DNA of 64,000 nucleotides from Halalkalibacter oceani (GTDB lineage Bacteria > Bacillota > Bacilli > Bacillales > Bacillaceae_D), in NCBI RefSeq assembly GCF_023715605.1, contig NZ_JAMBOL010000002.1, forward strand, positions 400,597-464,596. The letters are read 5' to 3'. The translations under genes were made by a program, and so were the position numbers. Each line of letters begins with the position of its first letter. The stretch's first letter is position 1. The notes beneath the pieces were generated by a model. It did not search any database, was not told the DNA's origin, and saw only the letters and a list, made by a program, of their open reading frames with translations. This document shows positions 52,418 through 61,886 of this stretch, one piece after another.

Positions 52418-54028
52418 ATGGAAATTATCGGTAATCTCTTACTCTATGCCAGCTTCATTTTATTAATAGGCTATTTCACCTTGTCTTTTTTTATGCTTAA
52501 GGAACAGGGTACAGTCACGCTGCCGCTTTGGTTATTGAAAGCAGCTGTCGTTGCGATCCCGCTGTCGCTTTTGCTGACGGTGATCCGCCTTGTCTATATG
52601 CTGTACAGCCAGTTTCAGGTGGAATTTTTTGAAGCGGTATTTACGGTGCTGTTGCAATATGCTGCTGGACAGGCTTTCCTGTTTGCGAGCGTGTTCGCCT
52701 GGATGCTGCTGAGCATGATACCATTGTCACGCTCAAGAAAAACGTCGGCTTTTGCCCTTTTGCTGCTGCTTGTTTTAATCATTACAGTAAGCTGGGCCGG
52801 CCATGGGGCTGCCGTAGCCGGTATAACAGGATTGATCGGCAACAGTCTTCATCTCGCCGGAGTGGCAGTCTGGATTGGGCCGCTCACTATACTAGCCTGG
52901 GCGGCAAAAGATGGACTGCCGGGAGAGTTCTTTCGCTGGTTTTCCCCGCTTGCCGTTTTCGCAGTCGTGATTGTCACCTTGTCCGGTTTTTTGCTGATGA
53001 ATGACATTGTTCCGCAATACGTTCAAGCCTGGCAAATCACCTATGGACAGCTTCTCCTGCTTAAGCATTTGATTTATGCGCCGCTGCTTCTGTTCGGTCT
53101 TCACCATTTTTGGCTTGGCAGGCGGAAGCCGGAACAGCTTGACGGAAGCGGCGTGATAGGAAGCTTTCGCCTTGAATCTTTGCTCGCTTATTTCATATTG
53201 GCGATTTCGGCGTTTATGACGGAGCAGACGCCTCCTCATGAAGTTGCCCAGACGTTGCAGACAGAATCAATTGTCTCGGTGATGTTCCTCTATCTTTCTG
53301 AACAGCAGCTTCAAACCGGCATGATCGGCTTTGCCCCTTCTGTTACGGTGATCCTGATTTTAGCTGGAGCGACAGCCATTGCTGCGACTGCTTTTCTTCT
53401 TTTGCGCCGGAACAAATTTCAGCTTGCGTTTTCGCTGTTCCTGCTTAGTATTCTCGTCGGATATCATGGCGTCATGTCGAGCTTGACTGTGCAGGAGGAG
53501 CTGCTCATGGATCAGACGGTTTATCCGACGATTGAAAGCGCGGTTTCGCAAACGTATGAAAACGATGATGTGATTGAAGTCGCAGTGGCACAGCAAGTAG
53601 AGGATGAATGGCATGTCGTCTACACGGTCAATGGCGAGCAGCTCGTTGCTGAAAAGCTACAGCAAGCAGAAGGCGGCTTTAAACGGCTTCCTGCGGCGAT
53701 GCTGACAGTCGGAGGGACAGCTGTCGTGGAGGAAGAGCAAAAAATCCGCACCTTCCGCGTCGAGAGCGGCAATTGGCATGATGAGGAGTACGCGGCGACA
53801 TATGTCACCTTCGGCATGATTCAACAGCCGGAGAACGTCGCCAGAGTGCAAATTCACTATGAGGGAGGCTCCTTTATCGCTCCGCTTGAAAATCAAGTGT
53901 TTCTCCATGTGACCTCAAGCAATGAGACCTGGCAGGAGGAACATCCGATTGACTTTCTCGCGGACGACGGCACGGTGATGGAAACCTATGCCCGCAATGT
54001 GATGGAAAGAGGGATCTACTGCCATTAA
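52418..54028 (+). CDS. CopD-domain copper-transport-like membrane protein
   Basis: A 536-residue membrane protein with about nine hydrophobic helices in the first 350 residues. The CopD-type core includes GHGAAVAGITGLIGNSLHLAGVAVWIG near residue 128 and KHLIYAPLLLFGLHH near residue 215, with conserved His residues that could bind copper. The last 180 residues form a soluble, Glu-rich outside domain not typical of short CopD proteins. No CopC-like gene precedes it. Copper uptake is a family-based guess. Confidence 0.8.
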   Translation: MEIIGNLLLYASFILLIGYFTLSFFMLKEQGTVTLPLWLLKAAVVAIPLSLLLTVIRLVYMLYSQFQVEFFEAVFTVLLQYAAGQAFLFASVFAWMLLSMIPLSRSRKTSAFALLLLLVLIITVSWAGHGAAVAGITGLIGNSLHLAGVAVWIGPLTILAWAAKDGLPGEFFRWFSPLAVFAVVIVTLSGFLLMNDIVPQYVQAWQITYGQLLLLKHLIYAPLLLFGLHHFWLGRRKPEQLDGSGVIGSFRLESLLAYFILAISAFMTEQTPPHEVAQTLQTESIVSVMFLYLSEQQLQTGMIGFAPSVTVILILAGATAIAATAFLLLRRNKFQLAFSLFLLSILVGYHGVMSSLTVQEELLMDQTVYPTIESAVSQTYENDDVIEVAVAQQVEDEWHVVYTVNGEQLVAEKLQQAEGGFKRLPAAMLTVGGTAVVEEEQKIRTFRVESGNWHDEEYAATYVTFGMIQQPENVARVQIHYEGGSFIAPLENQVFLHVTSSNETWQEEHPIDFLADDGTVMETYARNVMERGIYCH

Positions 54029-54079
54029 CTTTGTGAACATGGTAAAATGGGGCAGACGAGTCAAGAGGACGTGATAAAG

Positions 54080-56395
54080 ATGTTGCAGCGTAAATGGTCA
54101 CTGGCGGATATAAAGCAGTGGCTTGAAAATAGAAGCGAAGAAGAACAGCCTTTGCAGGAAGCAACAGCATGGGAAATTCTCGAAGCGCTTGAAGGCAGGG
54201 AGGAAGAGCTGGCGCCGGTTTACCGGGCCCAATTGTATGCCCTGCTGGCGTCAGCCCGGCTTGAGCGAACGGGACAGCTTGACCCGGTGATTGAACGGTG
54301 GCAAGAAAGAGCGGCGACACTGTCTCCGGAAAGCGGGTTCGTCCAGAGAATCACCTGCCAAATCATGCTGAAAAAAATCGGAAATCAACTGCGGCTACCT
54401 GAATTTCCTGTTATTCGCGAGACCGATCATAGCTCGGCCAAGAAGAAAGCAGCGAACGATTATCGCCGGATCGCCCAACGGTTTTTCTCTTTTGAGAAGG
54501 AATTGACGGCAGAGTGGGAACGGGGTCGGGATTTGCTTCTCCAGCAGAAAGAGGGGGAAAGACTCGAGCGTTTGTATCAGCTGATGACAGAGCTGAAGCA
54601 GCCTTTTTCCCGCATTCTCGAGGCGACGGGGGAGTACGCCGACTCAGTCCAGGGCATTTATTATTCGGCAGCTCAGTTTAAGCAAATAAAACAGGCGGAA
54701 GCAGACATAAAGCTGCTGTTTTCGCGTCTGGATGAGCTGCTGCCGCAGTCGGCGGAGGAGCAAGAGCCTGAGGCTCTTGTCGAATTGCAATCGCTCATCG
54801 GTCTGAACGAGGTAAAAGAACGGATCGCCAAGCTTCATCGTTTTCTCCATTATCAAAAAGAAAGACAGGAGCAGGGCTTTCAAATAAAAGACGGCATGGC
54901 GATGCATATGATTTTAACCGGGAATCCCGGAACGGGGAAAACTCATCTTGCCCGTGTGATCGCGAAAATTTATTATGAGCTTGGCCTTTTGACACGAGAT
55001 GAAGTGTACGAGGTTGACCGTGCGGCTCTCGTCGGCGCGTATGTCGGTCAGACAGAAGAGCAAACCCAAAAGGCGATTGAACGGGCGCTTGGAGGCGTTC
55101 TGTTTATCGATGAAGCATACAGCCTGCGCCGGGCGGATGCTTCGGGAAATGATTATGGACAAGCGGTGATTGATACGCTTGTTTCGGCGATGACAAGCGG
55201 AAAATACGCCGGACAATTTGCCGTTATTTTAGCTGGTTATCCCGCGGAAATGCGCACGTTTCTCCGCTCCAATCCCGGTTTGCGCAGCCGCTTTCCCGAG
55301 CAGAACCATATTCATTTACCGGATTATACGATTGACGAGCTGCTGCAGATCGGGGCGAAGATGGCGCTGGAAAACGATTATATGCTAACGCAGGGAGCGA
55401 AAAGAGAGCTTCAGCGTAGAATTGAACGGGCGGCTGTCGATGAATCGTTCGGCAATGCCCGTACGGTAAAAAATCTTATCCTGGAAGCGATTTTTGAAAA
55501 GGGAGCCGAGCTGACGCTGACGGAAGCAAAAGCCGATGACTTCGTGTTTCTTGATGCCGAGCATTTTCAGGCAAACGAAGAAACAGAGCAGGCTGCGATA
55601 CAGTCGCTTGAAGCGCTAGTCGGCTTAAAAGCGGTTAAGCGGGAAATCAAGCAGCTCACGTCATTTGCAGATGTTCAGCAAAAACGGCGGGAGCAGGGGT
55701 TGCAGGCGCTTCCACTGCAACTTCACGCCGTCTTTACCGGCAATCCGGGGACAGGAAAGACGACCGTTGCCGAGCTGTTTGCAAAAGCATTGCACGAAAT
55801 CGGCCTGTTAAAGAGAGGGCATCTGGTCGTTGCCGGCCGCGCCGATCTTGTCGCCGGCTATGTCGGGCAGACTGCACAAAAAACGAAGGAGCTCATCCGC
55901 GACGCGTTAGGCGGGGTGTTGTTTATTGATGAGGCATACGCCTTGCTTTCAGCGGGAAAAGGCGACTTTGGCATGGAGGCAATCCATACGCTCGTTCAGG
56001 AAATGACGGTTCATCAGGAAAATCTCGTCGTCATTCTCGCCGGCTACGAGCAGGAGATGGAAAGACTGCTTGCGAGCAATCCCGGCTTGCGCTCGCGCTT
56101 TAAAAAACAGCTCTCTTTTGATGATTACACGAAGGAAGAGCTTGTCGAGATCGTGCTTGAACGCGCTGAGCAGGCTGACTACCGCTTTAGCGGCCGGGCG
56201 AAGAGCATTTTGGAAACAGAGGTGATGCTTAAGAAGCATCCGGCTAACGCCCGTTATGCGGTAGATGTGTTTGAACGGCTTGTGCAGCTTCAGGCTCTGC
56301 GCCTGCAGGAGCAGCAGGCGCATGACGCTGAGCAGTTAATGACAATTACAGAAGAAGATCTGCGTTTGCTCGTTACAGAAGGGGGACATAAGTGA
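54080..56395 (+). CDS. Double AAA+ ATPase of the SpoVK/CbxX type
   Basis: A 771-residue protein with two complete AAA modules. Walker A motifs are GNPGTGKTHLARVIAK (near residue 281) and GNPGTGKTTVAELFAK (near 555); Walker B motifs are GGVLFIDEAYSLRRAD and GGVLFIDEAYALLSAG. Each module has YVGQT pore-loop and arginine-finger-like (NPGLRSRF) segments. The first 240 residues are helical and unrecognised. Related single-module proteins include SpoVK and CbbX. The ATG at 54080 follows AGAGGA; an ATG at 54047 lacks a site. The stop overlaps yneP. Confidence 0.85.
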   Translation: MLQRKWSLADIKQWLENRSEEEQPLQEATAWEILEALEGREEELAPVYRAQLYALLASARLERTGQLDPVIERWQERAATLSPESGFVQRITCQIMLKKIGNQLRLPEFPVIRETDHSSAKKKAANDYRRIAQRFFSFEKELTAEWERGRDLLLQQKEGERLERLYQLMTELKQPFSRILEATGEYADSVQGIYYSAAQFKQIKQAEADIKLLFSRLDELLPQSAEEQEPEALVELQSLIGLNEVKERIAKLHRFLHYQKERQEQGFQIKDGMAMHMILTGNPGTGKTHLARVIAKIYYELGLLTRDEVYEVDRAALVGAYVGQTEEQTQKAIERALGGVLFIDEAYSLRRADASGNDYGQAVIDTLVSAMTSGKYAGQFAVILAGYPAEMRTFLRSNPGLRSRFPEQNHIHLPDYTIDELLQIGAKMALENDYMLTQGAKRELQRRIERAAVDESFGNARTVKNLILEAIFEKGAELTLTEAKADDFVFLDAEHFQANEETEQAAIQSLEALVGLKAVKREIKQLTSFADVQQKRREQGLQALPLQLHAVFTGNPGTGKTTVAELFAKALHEIGLLKRGHLVVAGRADLVAGYVGQTAQKTKELIRDALGGVLFIDEAYALLSAGKGDFGMEAIHTLVQEMTVHQENLVVILAGYEQEMERLLASNPGLRSRFKKQLSFDDYTKEELVEIVLERAEQADYRFSGRAKSILETEVMLKKHPANARYAVDVFERLVQLQALRLQEQQAHDAEQLMTITEEDLRLLVTEGGHK

Positions 56396-56814
56396 TGCAT
56401 GTGACAGAAACACCAGTCGTCGTACGCTATGCTGAAACGGATCAAATGGGAGTGGTTCATCATTCCAATTATCTTGTCTGGTTTGAGTTAGGCCGGACGG
56501 AGCTGGTGAAAGAGCTCGGTTTTCATTATGCCGAAATGGAAAAGGAAGGGATCCTCTCCCCGGTGACGGATATCCAAGTCTCATACAAAAACCCGACGAC
56601 ATACGGCGATATCGTCACGGTAAAGACGTGGGTCGCAGGCTATGACGGACTGCGGGTGACCTATCATTATGAAGTTGTCAATGAAGCCGGGATGATCTGC
56701 GTCGTCGGAAGCAGTACCCACGTCTGCGTCAAAAAAGATACGTTCCGTCCTGTCTCAATCCGCAAGCATTTGCCTGAGTGGGATGAGGCGTATAAACGAA
56801 TCGTGCATGTATAA
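56395..56814 (+). CDS. yneP: Hot-dog acyl-CoA thioesterase (YneP/YbgC family)
   Basis: A 139-residue 4-hydroxybenzoyl-CoA-thioesterase-like protein. VRYAETDQMGVVHHSNYLVWFE near residue 11 contains the catalytic Asp and HxxY motif. The ATG overlaps the ATPase stop and follows GGGGG. The order yneP, tlp, yneQ here resembles the B. subtilis tlp-yneP-yneQ block. The true acyl-CoA substrate is unknown. Confidence 0.88.
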   Translation: MHVTETPVVVRYAETDQMGVVHHSNYLVWFELGRTELVKELGFHYAEMEKEGILSPVTDIQVSYKNPTTYGDIVTVKTWVAGYDGLRVTYHYEVVNEAGMICVVGSSTHVCVKKDTFRPVSIRKHLPEWDEAYKRIVHV

Positions 56815-56875
56815 ATACCCGGCAGCTCTCCATACTAATAAACGCAACACCTAATTATTTTTTGGGGGGATTATG

Positions 56876-57112
56876 ATGGCAAAGCCGGATAATCGTGCTG
56901 ATAATGCAGAAAAGCTGAAGAAAATGAAGGAAAACACGAAGCATAATATGGAAGCTGCGAAAGAGGCAGTCGCCCATACGGACATGTCACGCGAACAGAA
57001 GAAAGCGGTAAAAGCCAAAAATAAAAGACGGAAAGAAAGCATGAAGGCGTTCGACGAGGAAATCGCCGATGAAATCGACGCTCGTGAGCAAGGCTATAAC
57101 AAACAAAAATAG
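56876..57112 (+). CDS. tlp: Thioredoxin-like small spore protein Tlp
   Basis: A 78-residue minor SASP. MAKPDNRADNAEKLKKMKEN at the start and AHTDMSREQKKAVKAKNKRR later match the Tlp family. GGGGGGATT precedes the second of two adjacent ATGs, which gives the usual MAKPDNR start. It is forespore-expressed in relatives. Confidence 0.92.
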   Translation: MAKPDNRADNAEKLKKMKENTKHNMEAAKEAVAHTDMSREQKKAVKAKNKRRKESMKAFDEEIADEIDAREQGYNKQK

Positions 57113-57153
57113 AAGCGGCGCCGGTAAGATAAATGCCACCGGCTGCTTCGGGG

Positions 57154-57192
57154 GTGTGCCAGAGGGAATTCTTCCTTTTGGCACACTTTTTT
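57154..57192 (+). terminator. Intrinsic terminator after tlp
   Basis: GTGTGCC pairs with GGCACAC, with inner AGAGGGA/TCCTTTT pairs, followed by TTTTTT. Confidence 0.85.
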
Positions 57193-57334
57193 CGGCTTAT
57201 CTCCAGCTTTTGATATGCGGCGAGCTGATAATCAATCAGCTCCTAACAGCTTTCCGCAAGGCGGCAAACAAAAGAACAGTAAATCGTCATTTCCTATGCT
57301 ATAATGACAAGCATATTTAGATGGAGGGGTCAAG

Positions 57335-57655
57335 ATGGCATTTGGAATCAAGAGGGCTGAATTACTTGCCTGGAAGAGGCAGGCCGAAGCGGGCGAGATT
57401 GCTTTTCTCACCCATTACTGGCTGGACGAGCGTTTTCCGGGTTGCACAACTGTTACAAAAGTCGCTTGTGCTGACCGGAAGAAGCTTGTAAAGTGGGGAA
57501 GGCAATATGGTTTAAAGGAAGAGTGGCTTCATCAGCGAGAGCCTTTTCCTCATTTTGACTTGCTCGGCGAGAAACAACGTTTTATCCTGAATAAAGAGGG
57601 AAAAGAAGAACAGTTAGTGAAGTTGGGGATACCTACCATTCAGCATGAAACTTGA
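57335..57655 (+). CDS. yneQ: YneQ-family protein
   Basis: A 106-residue soluble protein. HYWLDERFPGCTTVTKVACAD near residue 27 and LGEKQRFIL recall B. subtilis YneQ, and its place after tlp supports this. The function is unknown. TGGAGGGG precedes the ATG. Confidence 0.8.
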   Translation: MAFGIKRAELLAWKRQAEAGEIAFLTHYWLDERFPGCTTVTKVACADRKKLVKWGRQYGLKEEWLHQREPFPHFDLLGEKQRFILNKEGKEEQLVKLGIPTIQHET

Positions 57656-57688
57656 TATAATAGGAGACAAGAAAAGATAGGAGGATGA

Positions 57689-58519
57689 ATGATGGTAGTC
57701 ACACAGAAATCGATTATTGCTGATTTGCAATCCCAAAGGGAAATCGATCCAAAGATCGAAATCCGCAACCGCATTAACTTTTTAAAGGAATATCTTGTCC
57801 AGAGCGGGGCAAACGGCTTTGTGCTCGGAATCTCAGGAGGACAGGACTCAACGCTGGCTGGTAAATTGGCGCAGCTGGCAGTGGATGAATTAAATCAGGA
57901 AGCGACGACCAAATCGGTTAGTTTCTACGCGATTCGTCTGCCGTATGGCGAGCAGTTTGATGAAGAGGATGCGAAGGCGGCGGTGGAATTTATCGCACCG
58001 ACAAAGACGCTGACGATTAATATTAAAGAAGCGGTCGATGCGTCGGTTCGCGCGTTTGAGGCGGCGACGGGTGAAACGCTATCGCATTTCGCAAAAGGGA
58101 ACACGAAGGCGCGTGAACGGATGAAAGCTCAATATGATGTCGCCGCTCATTACGGCTGTCTTGTCATCGGCACTGATCACTCCGCTGAAGCAATCACCGG
58201 CTTTTTTACAAAGCATGGCGATGGCGCCTGCGATATTGTGCCGTTATTCGGTTTATCGAAGCGGCAAGGGAAAGCTTTGCTGAAAGAGCTTGGGGCTCCT
58301 GGGCACTTATATACAAAAGCTCCGACGGCCGATCTGGAAGACGACAAGCCGGGGTTGCCGGATGAAGTGGCGCTCGGGATGACCTATGAGCAGCTTGACG
58401 ATTATTTGGAAGGCAGAAGCGTTCAAGCGGAAGTAAAAGAAAAAATTGAAGCCCGTTATATACAGACGGAACATAAACGCCAGCTTCCTGTTACCATTTT
58501 CGATACATGGTGGAGGTAA
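57689..58519 (+). CDS. nadE: Ammonia-dependent NAD(+) synthetase
   Basis: A 276-residue enzyme adenylating and amidating nicotinate adenine dinucleotide to NAD. The PP-loop LGISGGQDSTLAGKLAQLA near residue 49 binds ATP; NTKARERMKAQYDVAAHYGCLVIGTDHSAE near residue 137 and KAPTADLEDDKPGLPDE near residue 211 are conserved substrate-binding parts. There is no glutaminase domain, so NH3 is used directly. AGGAGG precedes the ATG. Confidence 0.95.
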   Translation: MMVVTQKSIIADLQSQREIDPKIEIRNRINFLKEYLVQSGANGFVLGISGGQDSTLAGKLAQLAVDELNQEATTKSVSFYAIRLPYGEQFDEEDAKAAVEFIAPTKTLTINIKEAVDASVRAFEAATGETLSHFAKGNTKARERMKAQYDVAAHYGCLVIGTDHSAEAITGFFTKHGDGACDIVPLFGLSKRQGKALLKELGAPGHLYTKAPTADLEDDKPGLPDEVALGMTYEQLDDYLEGRSVQAEVKEKIEARYIQTEHKRQLPVTIFDTWWR

Positions 58520-58587
58520 AAGTTCTGGTATAACCTCTCTCCATAAATCATAACGTACAAGGAAGACAAGGTGAAGGAGAGACAGAA

Positions 58588-59061
58588 ATGATGAAGGGGA
58601 AAGTATTACTGTTTTTAAGCTTATGTTTAGGATTGATTGTATTGATTGGCTACAGCGGCCTGAACCAGTCAGAGGGACGGACAACCTCTGCCGTGGCCGA
58701 TGATGGGCAGGGCCGCGAGGTGAACGGTCTGGAAATCACATTGAATTCCGTCAGAACGGAGCCGTCAGAAGAGGCTGGCTCGCATTATGTGATTGCTGAT
58801 CTGACGTTGGAAAACGTTCGTGACACCGTTTATGAATTTTCGATGTATAAAATGACACTGGTCGACGAGGAGGGGTATGCGTATAATCATGTCTCTTCGA
58901 TCGAAACAAAAGGCATTCTCGGCGGACAGCTTCATCCTGGTCGCACGAACCGCGGTGAGATCGCGTTTCTTGTGCCAGAAGGAAGCCGGTATGAGCTTGT
59001 GTATACCGACCATTTGCGAACCGGCCAGCTTGTTTGGGATATTTCCCTGAGTGAGGAATAA
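58588..59061 (+). CDS. DUF4352-like exported protein
   Basis: A 157-residue protein with an N-terminal signal or anchor helix (residues about 4-22), then a beta-rich domain with LEITLNSVRTEPSE, HYVIADLTLENVRD and FLVPEGSRYELVY, as in DUF4352 (telomeric-repeat-factor-like immunoglobulin fold). No lipobox is visible. GAAGGAGAG precedes two adjacent ATGs. The function is unknown. Confidence 0.75.
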   Translation: MMKGKVLLFLSLCLGLIVLIGYSGLNQSEGRTTSAVADDGQGREVNGLEITLNSVRTEPSEEAGSHYVIADLTLENVRDTVYEFSMYKMTLVDEEGYAYNHVSSIETKGILGGQLHPGRTNRGEIAFLVPEGSRYELVYTDHLRTGQLVWDISLSEE

Positions 59062-59065
59062 CATA

Positions 59066-59923
59066 ATGAGAAAAACTGCGAAAAACGCTGATTTGCATTT
59101 GCATTCAACGGCCTCAGACGGAGGGTACTCTCCGTCTGAACTAATGAAAAAATGCAGCCGGGCGGGGCTTGACATCGTCGCTTTGACGGATCATGATACC
59201 GTCGGCGGGATCGATGAAGCGCGTCAGGCAGGACAGGAGCTTGGCATTACGGTCATCCCCGGTATTGAATTTTCAACTACATATCAAGGAAAAAGCATTC
59301 ATATTCTCGGCTATGCCTTCGATTGGAAGGATGAGGCGCTGCAGCTGATGCTCGCTGAGCAAAAGGAACTGCGGCAAGAACGGCTGCACACGATGCTGTC
59401 GAAGCTTGCTGCTCTCGGCCTTTCTCTTACACCGGAGCAGGTGTTGCGCTATGTCGATGGCGGAAGCGTCGGACGGCCTCATCTCGCTAAGGCGTTAATT
59501 GATGCCGGCTATGTAGGCACGGTGGCCGAAGCATTTGACCGTTATTTAGCCGAAGGAAAGCCGGCCTATGTCGAGAAATCAAAGGAATTGTCGGTGAAAG
59601 AGGCGATCGACCGAATCCATCAGACGGACGGGATCGCTGTTGTCGCCCATCCGCTTTACTATGATAAAGACGAGGACATTAAGATGTGGGTGTCGGAGTG
59701 GGGGCTTGATGGAATCGAAGTATACCACCGCGATCATGACGAAGAGGCGGTCACCCGCTACCTTGCGCTTGTGAACGAGATTGAACGGGAGCAAAAGAAG
59801 ACGCTCTACGTGACCGGGGGCTCGGACTTTCATCACGAAGAATATGGCCGTGTACTTGAGCCGCTCGGGGTTACCCGGCTCGATACCGGACTTGCCGAAA
59901 AAGTGGCCGCTCTTCAGCGATAA
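59066..59923 (+). CDS. PHP-domain metal-dependent phosphatase (nucleoside 3',5'-bisphosphate type)
   Basis: A 285-residue PHP phosphoesterase. Metal ligands are visible as DLHLHSTASDG near residue 9, ALTDHDT near residue 38, GIEFST near residue 66, VAHPLYY near residue 192 and GGSDFHH near residue 252. The length and motif set fit the TrpH/YciV family, which dephosphorylates pAp or short oligonucleotides. The ATG at 59066 follows GTGAGGAA. Confidence 0.85.
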   Translation: MRKTAKNADLHLHSTASDGGYSPSELMKKCSRAGLDIVALTDHDTVGGIDEARQAGQELGITVIPGIEFSTTYQGKSIHILGYAFDWKDEALQLMLAEQKELRQERLHTMLSKLAALGLSLTPEQVLRYVDGGSVGRPHLAKALIDAGYVGTVAEAFDRYLAEGKPAYVEKSKELSVKEAIDRIHQTDGIAVVAHPLYYDKDEDIKMWVSEWGLDGIEVYHRDHDEEAVTRYLALVNEIEREQKKTLYVTGGSDFHHEEYGRVLEPLGVTRLDTGLAEKVAALQR

Positions 59924-59967
59924 AACGGGGGCGTGGCAAAGCCGGGATCGCGCTGAAAAATATTGCA

Positions 59968-60010
59968 GGGGCTGGGACAAAAGGCTGTTTTTTACCTTTT
60001 TCCCAGCCCC
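59968..60010 (+). terminator. GGCTGGGACAAAA-type terminator after the PHP gene
   Basis: GGGGCTGGGACAAAAGG pairs with CCTTTTTCCCAGCCCC. Confidence 0.75.
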
Positions 60011-60013
60011 TAA

Positions 60014-60069
60014 GCAATGGGCGGAACGACGCCGGCAAGTGTGGCGACTTCACTGGTTTAGGGCTTGAA
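60014..60069 (+). repeat. Structured hairpin element, copy 6 (decayed)
   Basis: GCAATG, loop GGCGGAA and CGACGC correspond to P1, loop and P2 of copy 1 (CGACAC there), and GTGGCG at about 60040 to P2'. P3 has been deleted and the 3' half of P1 is gone. Confidence 0.5.
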
Positions 60070-60070
60070 G

Positions 60071-60748
60071 TTATGCCTTTGGCGGCCGGCTGCTGCGTTC
60101 AATTGTGCTTTCAATCTGAATGCCGGTCAGCGCCTGACTCGCGAGGCTGTCCGCTTCTTTATTTTGATTGCGGTCAATCTGCTGGTAATGTAAAATAAGG
60201 CCAAGCTTTTTAGCCAGCTGTTCAATCCGGTCGAGCCAGGCTGAATAGTTCTCTTCATAGCACGGCCATTCTCCGGATGCCTGATTGGCGACAATCATCG
60301 AATCGAGGTGAATCGTTACCTCCTGCTGGGTAACATTCATGCTCTCCAGCTCCTGGATACAGCGGTACAGCGCTGCATATTCGGCTTCATTGTTATCCTG
60401 CAGCAGTTCAAGGCAGTCGTTGAAGCGGCGCCTCCATTGGGAATGATGCTGCTCATAATAAATCGCAACGCCAATCCCGGCTTTTTTCGTTGAACGGTCA
60501 TAGCCGCCGTCGATGTAGGCGATAACATGCTGCGGTTCGGTTTCCAGTTGTTTAAGAAAACGGAGGATTTCTTTTTTCGTCCAGCTTGACTCCTGCTGAT
60601 CGTAAAAAACAGCCAGCTTGAGGCGACCTGTTTTTTCAAGGTCTTCCACGAGAAGAAGGGCGTCTTCAAGACGCAGCCACTCCGATTGTAGCTCGAACGT
60701 TTTCTTTCCTTTCGCTGGCTGATAATGGCATTCTATACGGACTTTCAT
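60071..60748 (-). CDS. RNase H-fold (reverse-transcriptase-like) protein
   Basis: A 225-residue protein. The second half is an RNase HI fold with the acidic catalytic set in IAYIDGGYD, DNNEAEYAALYRCIQELE, IHLDSMIV and NKEADSLAS. The first 80 residues are a separate small domain. The ATG at 60748 follows AGGGTGA; the frame is open to 60796. Relatives in Bacillus (YpeP/YpdQ-like) have weak or no proven RNase H activity. Confidence 0.82.
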   Translation of the reverse strand: MKVRIECHYQPAKGKKTFELQSEWLRLEDALLLVEDLEKTGRLKLAVFYDQQESSWTKKEILRFLKQLETEPQHVIAYIDGGYDRSTKKAGIGVAIYYEQHHSQWRRRFNDCLELLQDNNEAEYAALYRCIQELESMNVTQQEVTIHLDSMIVANQASGEWPCYEENYSAWLDRIEQLAKKLGLILHYQQIDRNQNKEADSLASQALTGIQIESTIERSSRPPKA

Positions 60749-60925
60749 TGTCATCACCCTTTTTAAAAGAAAAACGACGCAGCCGATTTTCTTCATAATA
60801 ATTGCGAAATCATCCTATTCATGATAAGTTAAATTATCGAAATGTTACGTTTTTTTCGTAGTATGGATGGAGTGAAAAGAGAACATACAAAAAACAGATT
60901 GATTAGTAAAGGAGTTTGTACTGCA

Positions 60926-61834
60926 ATGCCGATTAAAATTCCCGATCATTTACCTGCTAAAGAGATATTAAATGCAGAAAATATTTTCGTCATGGACGAG
61001 AGCCGCGCTTACACTCAGGACATTCGTCCACTAAAGATTGTGATCTTAAATTTGATGCCTGTCAAGGAGACAACGGAAACCCAATTGCTGCGCTTGCTCG
61101 GTAACTCGCCATTGCAGGTGGAAGTTTCCCTGCTTCACCCAGATACCCATGTTTCAAAAAACACGTCACATGAGCATTTGGCCTCCTTCTACAAAACGAT
61201 TGATGAGATTAAGACGGAGCGCTTTGACGGCATGATCATCACCGGAGCGCCGATCGAGAAGCTGGCGTTTGAAGATGTGGATTACTGGGATGAATTGACC
61301 TCGATTATGGATTGGAGCGTCAACAACGTCACCTCAACGATGCATATTTGCTGGGGAGCACAGGCCGGACTTTATCACCATTATGGCATTAAGAAGTACC
61401 CGTTAGCAGAGAAGAAGTTCGGGGTGTACACGCATACAATTGAAAAGCCGAATGTCAAGCTGCTGCGCGGGTTTGATGATGAGTTTCTTGCGCCGCATTC
61501 CCGTTATACAGAAGTGAGACGCGAGGATATCGAGAAGGTGAATGATCTCGAGTTGCTCAGCATGTCAGAAGAGGCCGGTGTCTACATAGTGGCCTCAAAA
61601 AATGGCAAGCAAATTTTTGTGACAGGACATTCTGAGTATGATGCCTGTACATTGCAGGAGGAATACGAGCGCGATGTGACGAAAGGGATGGAAATCGACG
61701 TGCCGGAAAATTACTTTCCTGAAAACAATGCTGAAAAACTGCCTAAATTGAGATGGAGAGCTCATTCCAATCTGCTTTTTTCAAACTGGCTCAATTATTA
61801 TGTGTATCAGGAAACACCGTATCATTTGGAATAA
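60926..61834 (+). CDS. metA: Homoserine O-acyltransferase MetA
   Basis: A 302-residue enzyme, first step of methionine synthesis from homoserine (acetyl or succinyl donor). [11 protein letters not shown] is the normal start, after AAAGGAG; the frame is open to 60842. The catalytic Cys is in [16 protein letters not shown] near residue 142, the Glu/His region in FVTGHSEYD near residue 235, and the segment [12 protein letters not shown] is family-typical. No SAM riboswitch or T-box is visible in the short upstream stretch. It shares a bidirectional terminator with the next gene. Confidence 0.94.
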   Translation: MPIKIPDHLPAKEILNAENIFVMDESRAYTQDIRPLKIVILNLMPVKETTETQLLRLLGNSPLQVEVSLLHPDTHVSKNTSHEHLASFYKTIDEIKTERFDGMIITGAPIEKLAFEDVDYWDELTSIMDWSVNNVTSTMHICWGAQAGLYHHYGIKKYPLAEKKFGVYTHTIEKPNVKLLRGFDDEFLAPHSRYTEVRREDIEKVNDLELLSMSEEAGVYIVASKNGKQIFVTGHSEYDACTLQEEYERDVTKGMEIDVPENYFPENNAEKLPKLRWRAHSNLLFSNWLNYYVYQETPYHLE

Positions 61835-61846
61835 GAAACAAAAACA

Positions 61847-61882
61847 GGGGTGCCAAAAGGTTGTATGTCCTTTTGACACCCC
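61847..61882. terminator. Bidirectional terminator between metA and the HD-GYP gene
   Basis: GGGGTGCCAAAAGG pairs with CCTTTTGACACCCC over 14 positions with one mismatch. Confidence 0.75.
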
Positions 61883-61886
61883 GCGA

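Noticed and set aside
60797..60925. SAM riboswitch or T-box upstream of metA
   Set aside because: The gap is short and shows no terminator/antiterminator or conserved core.
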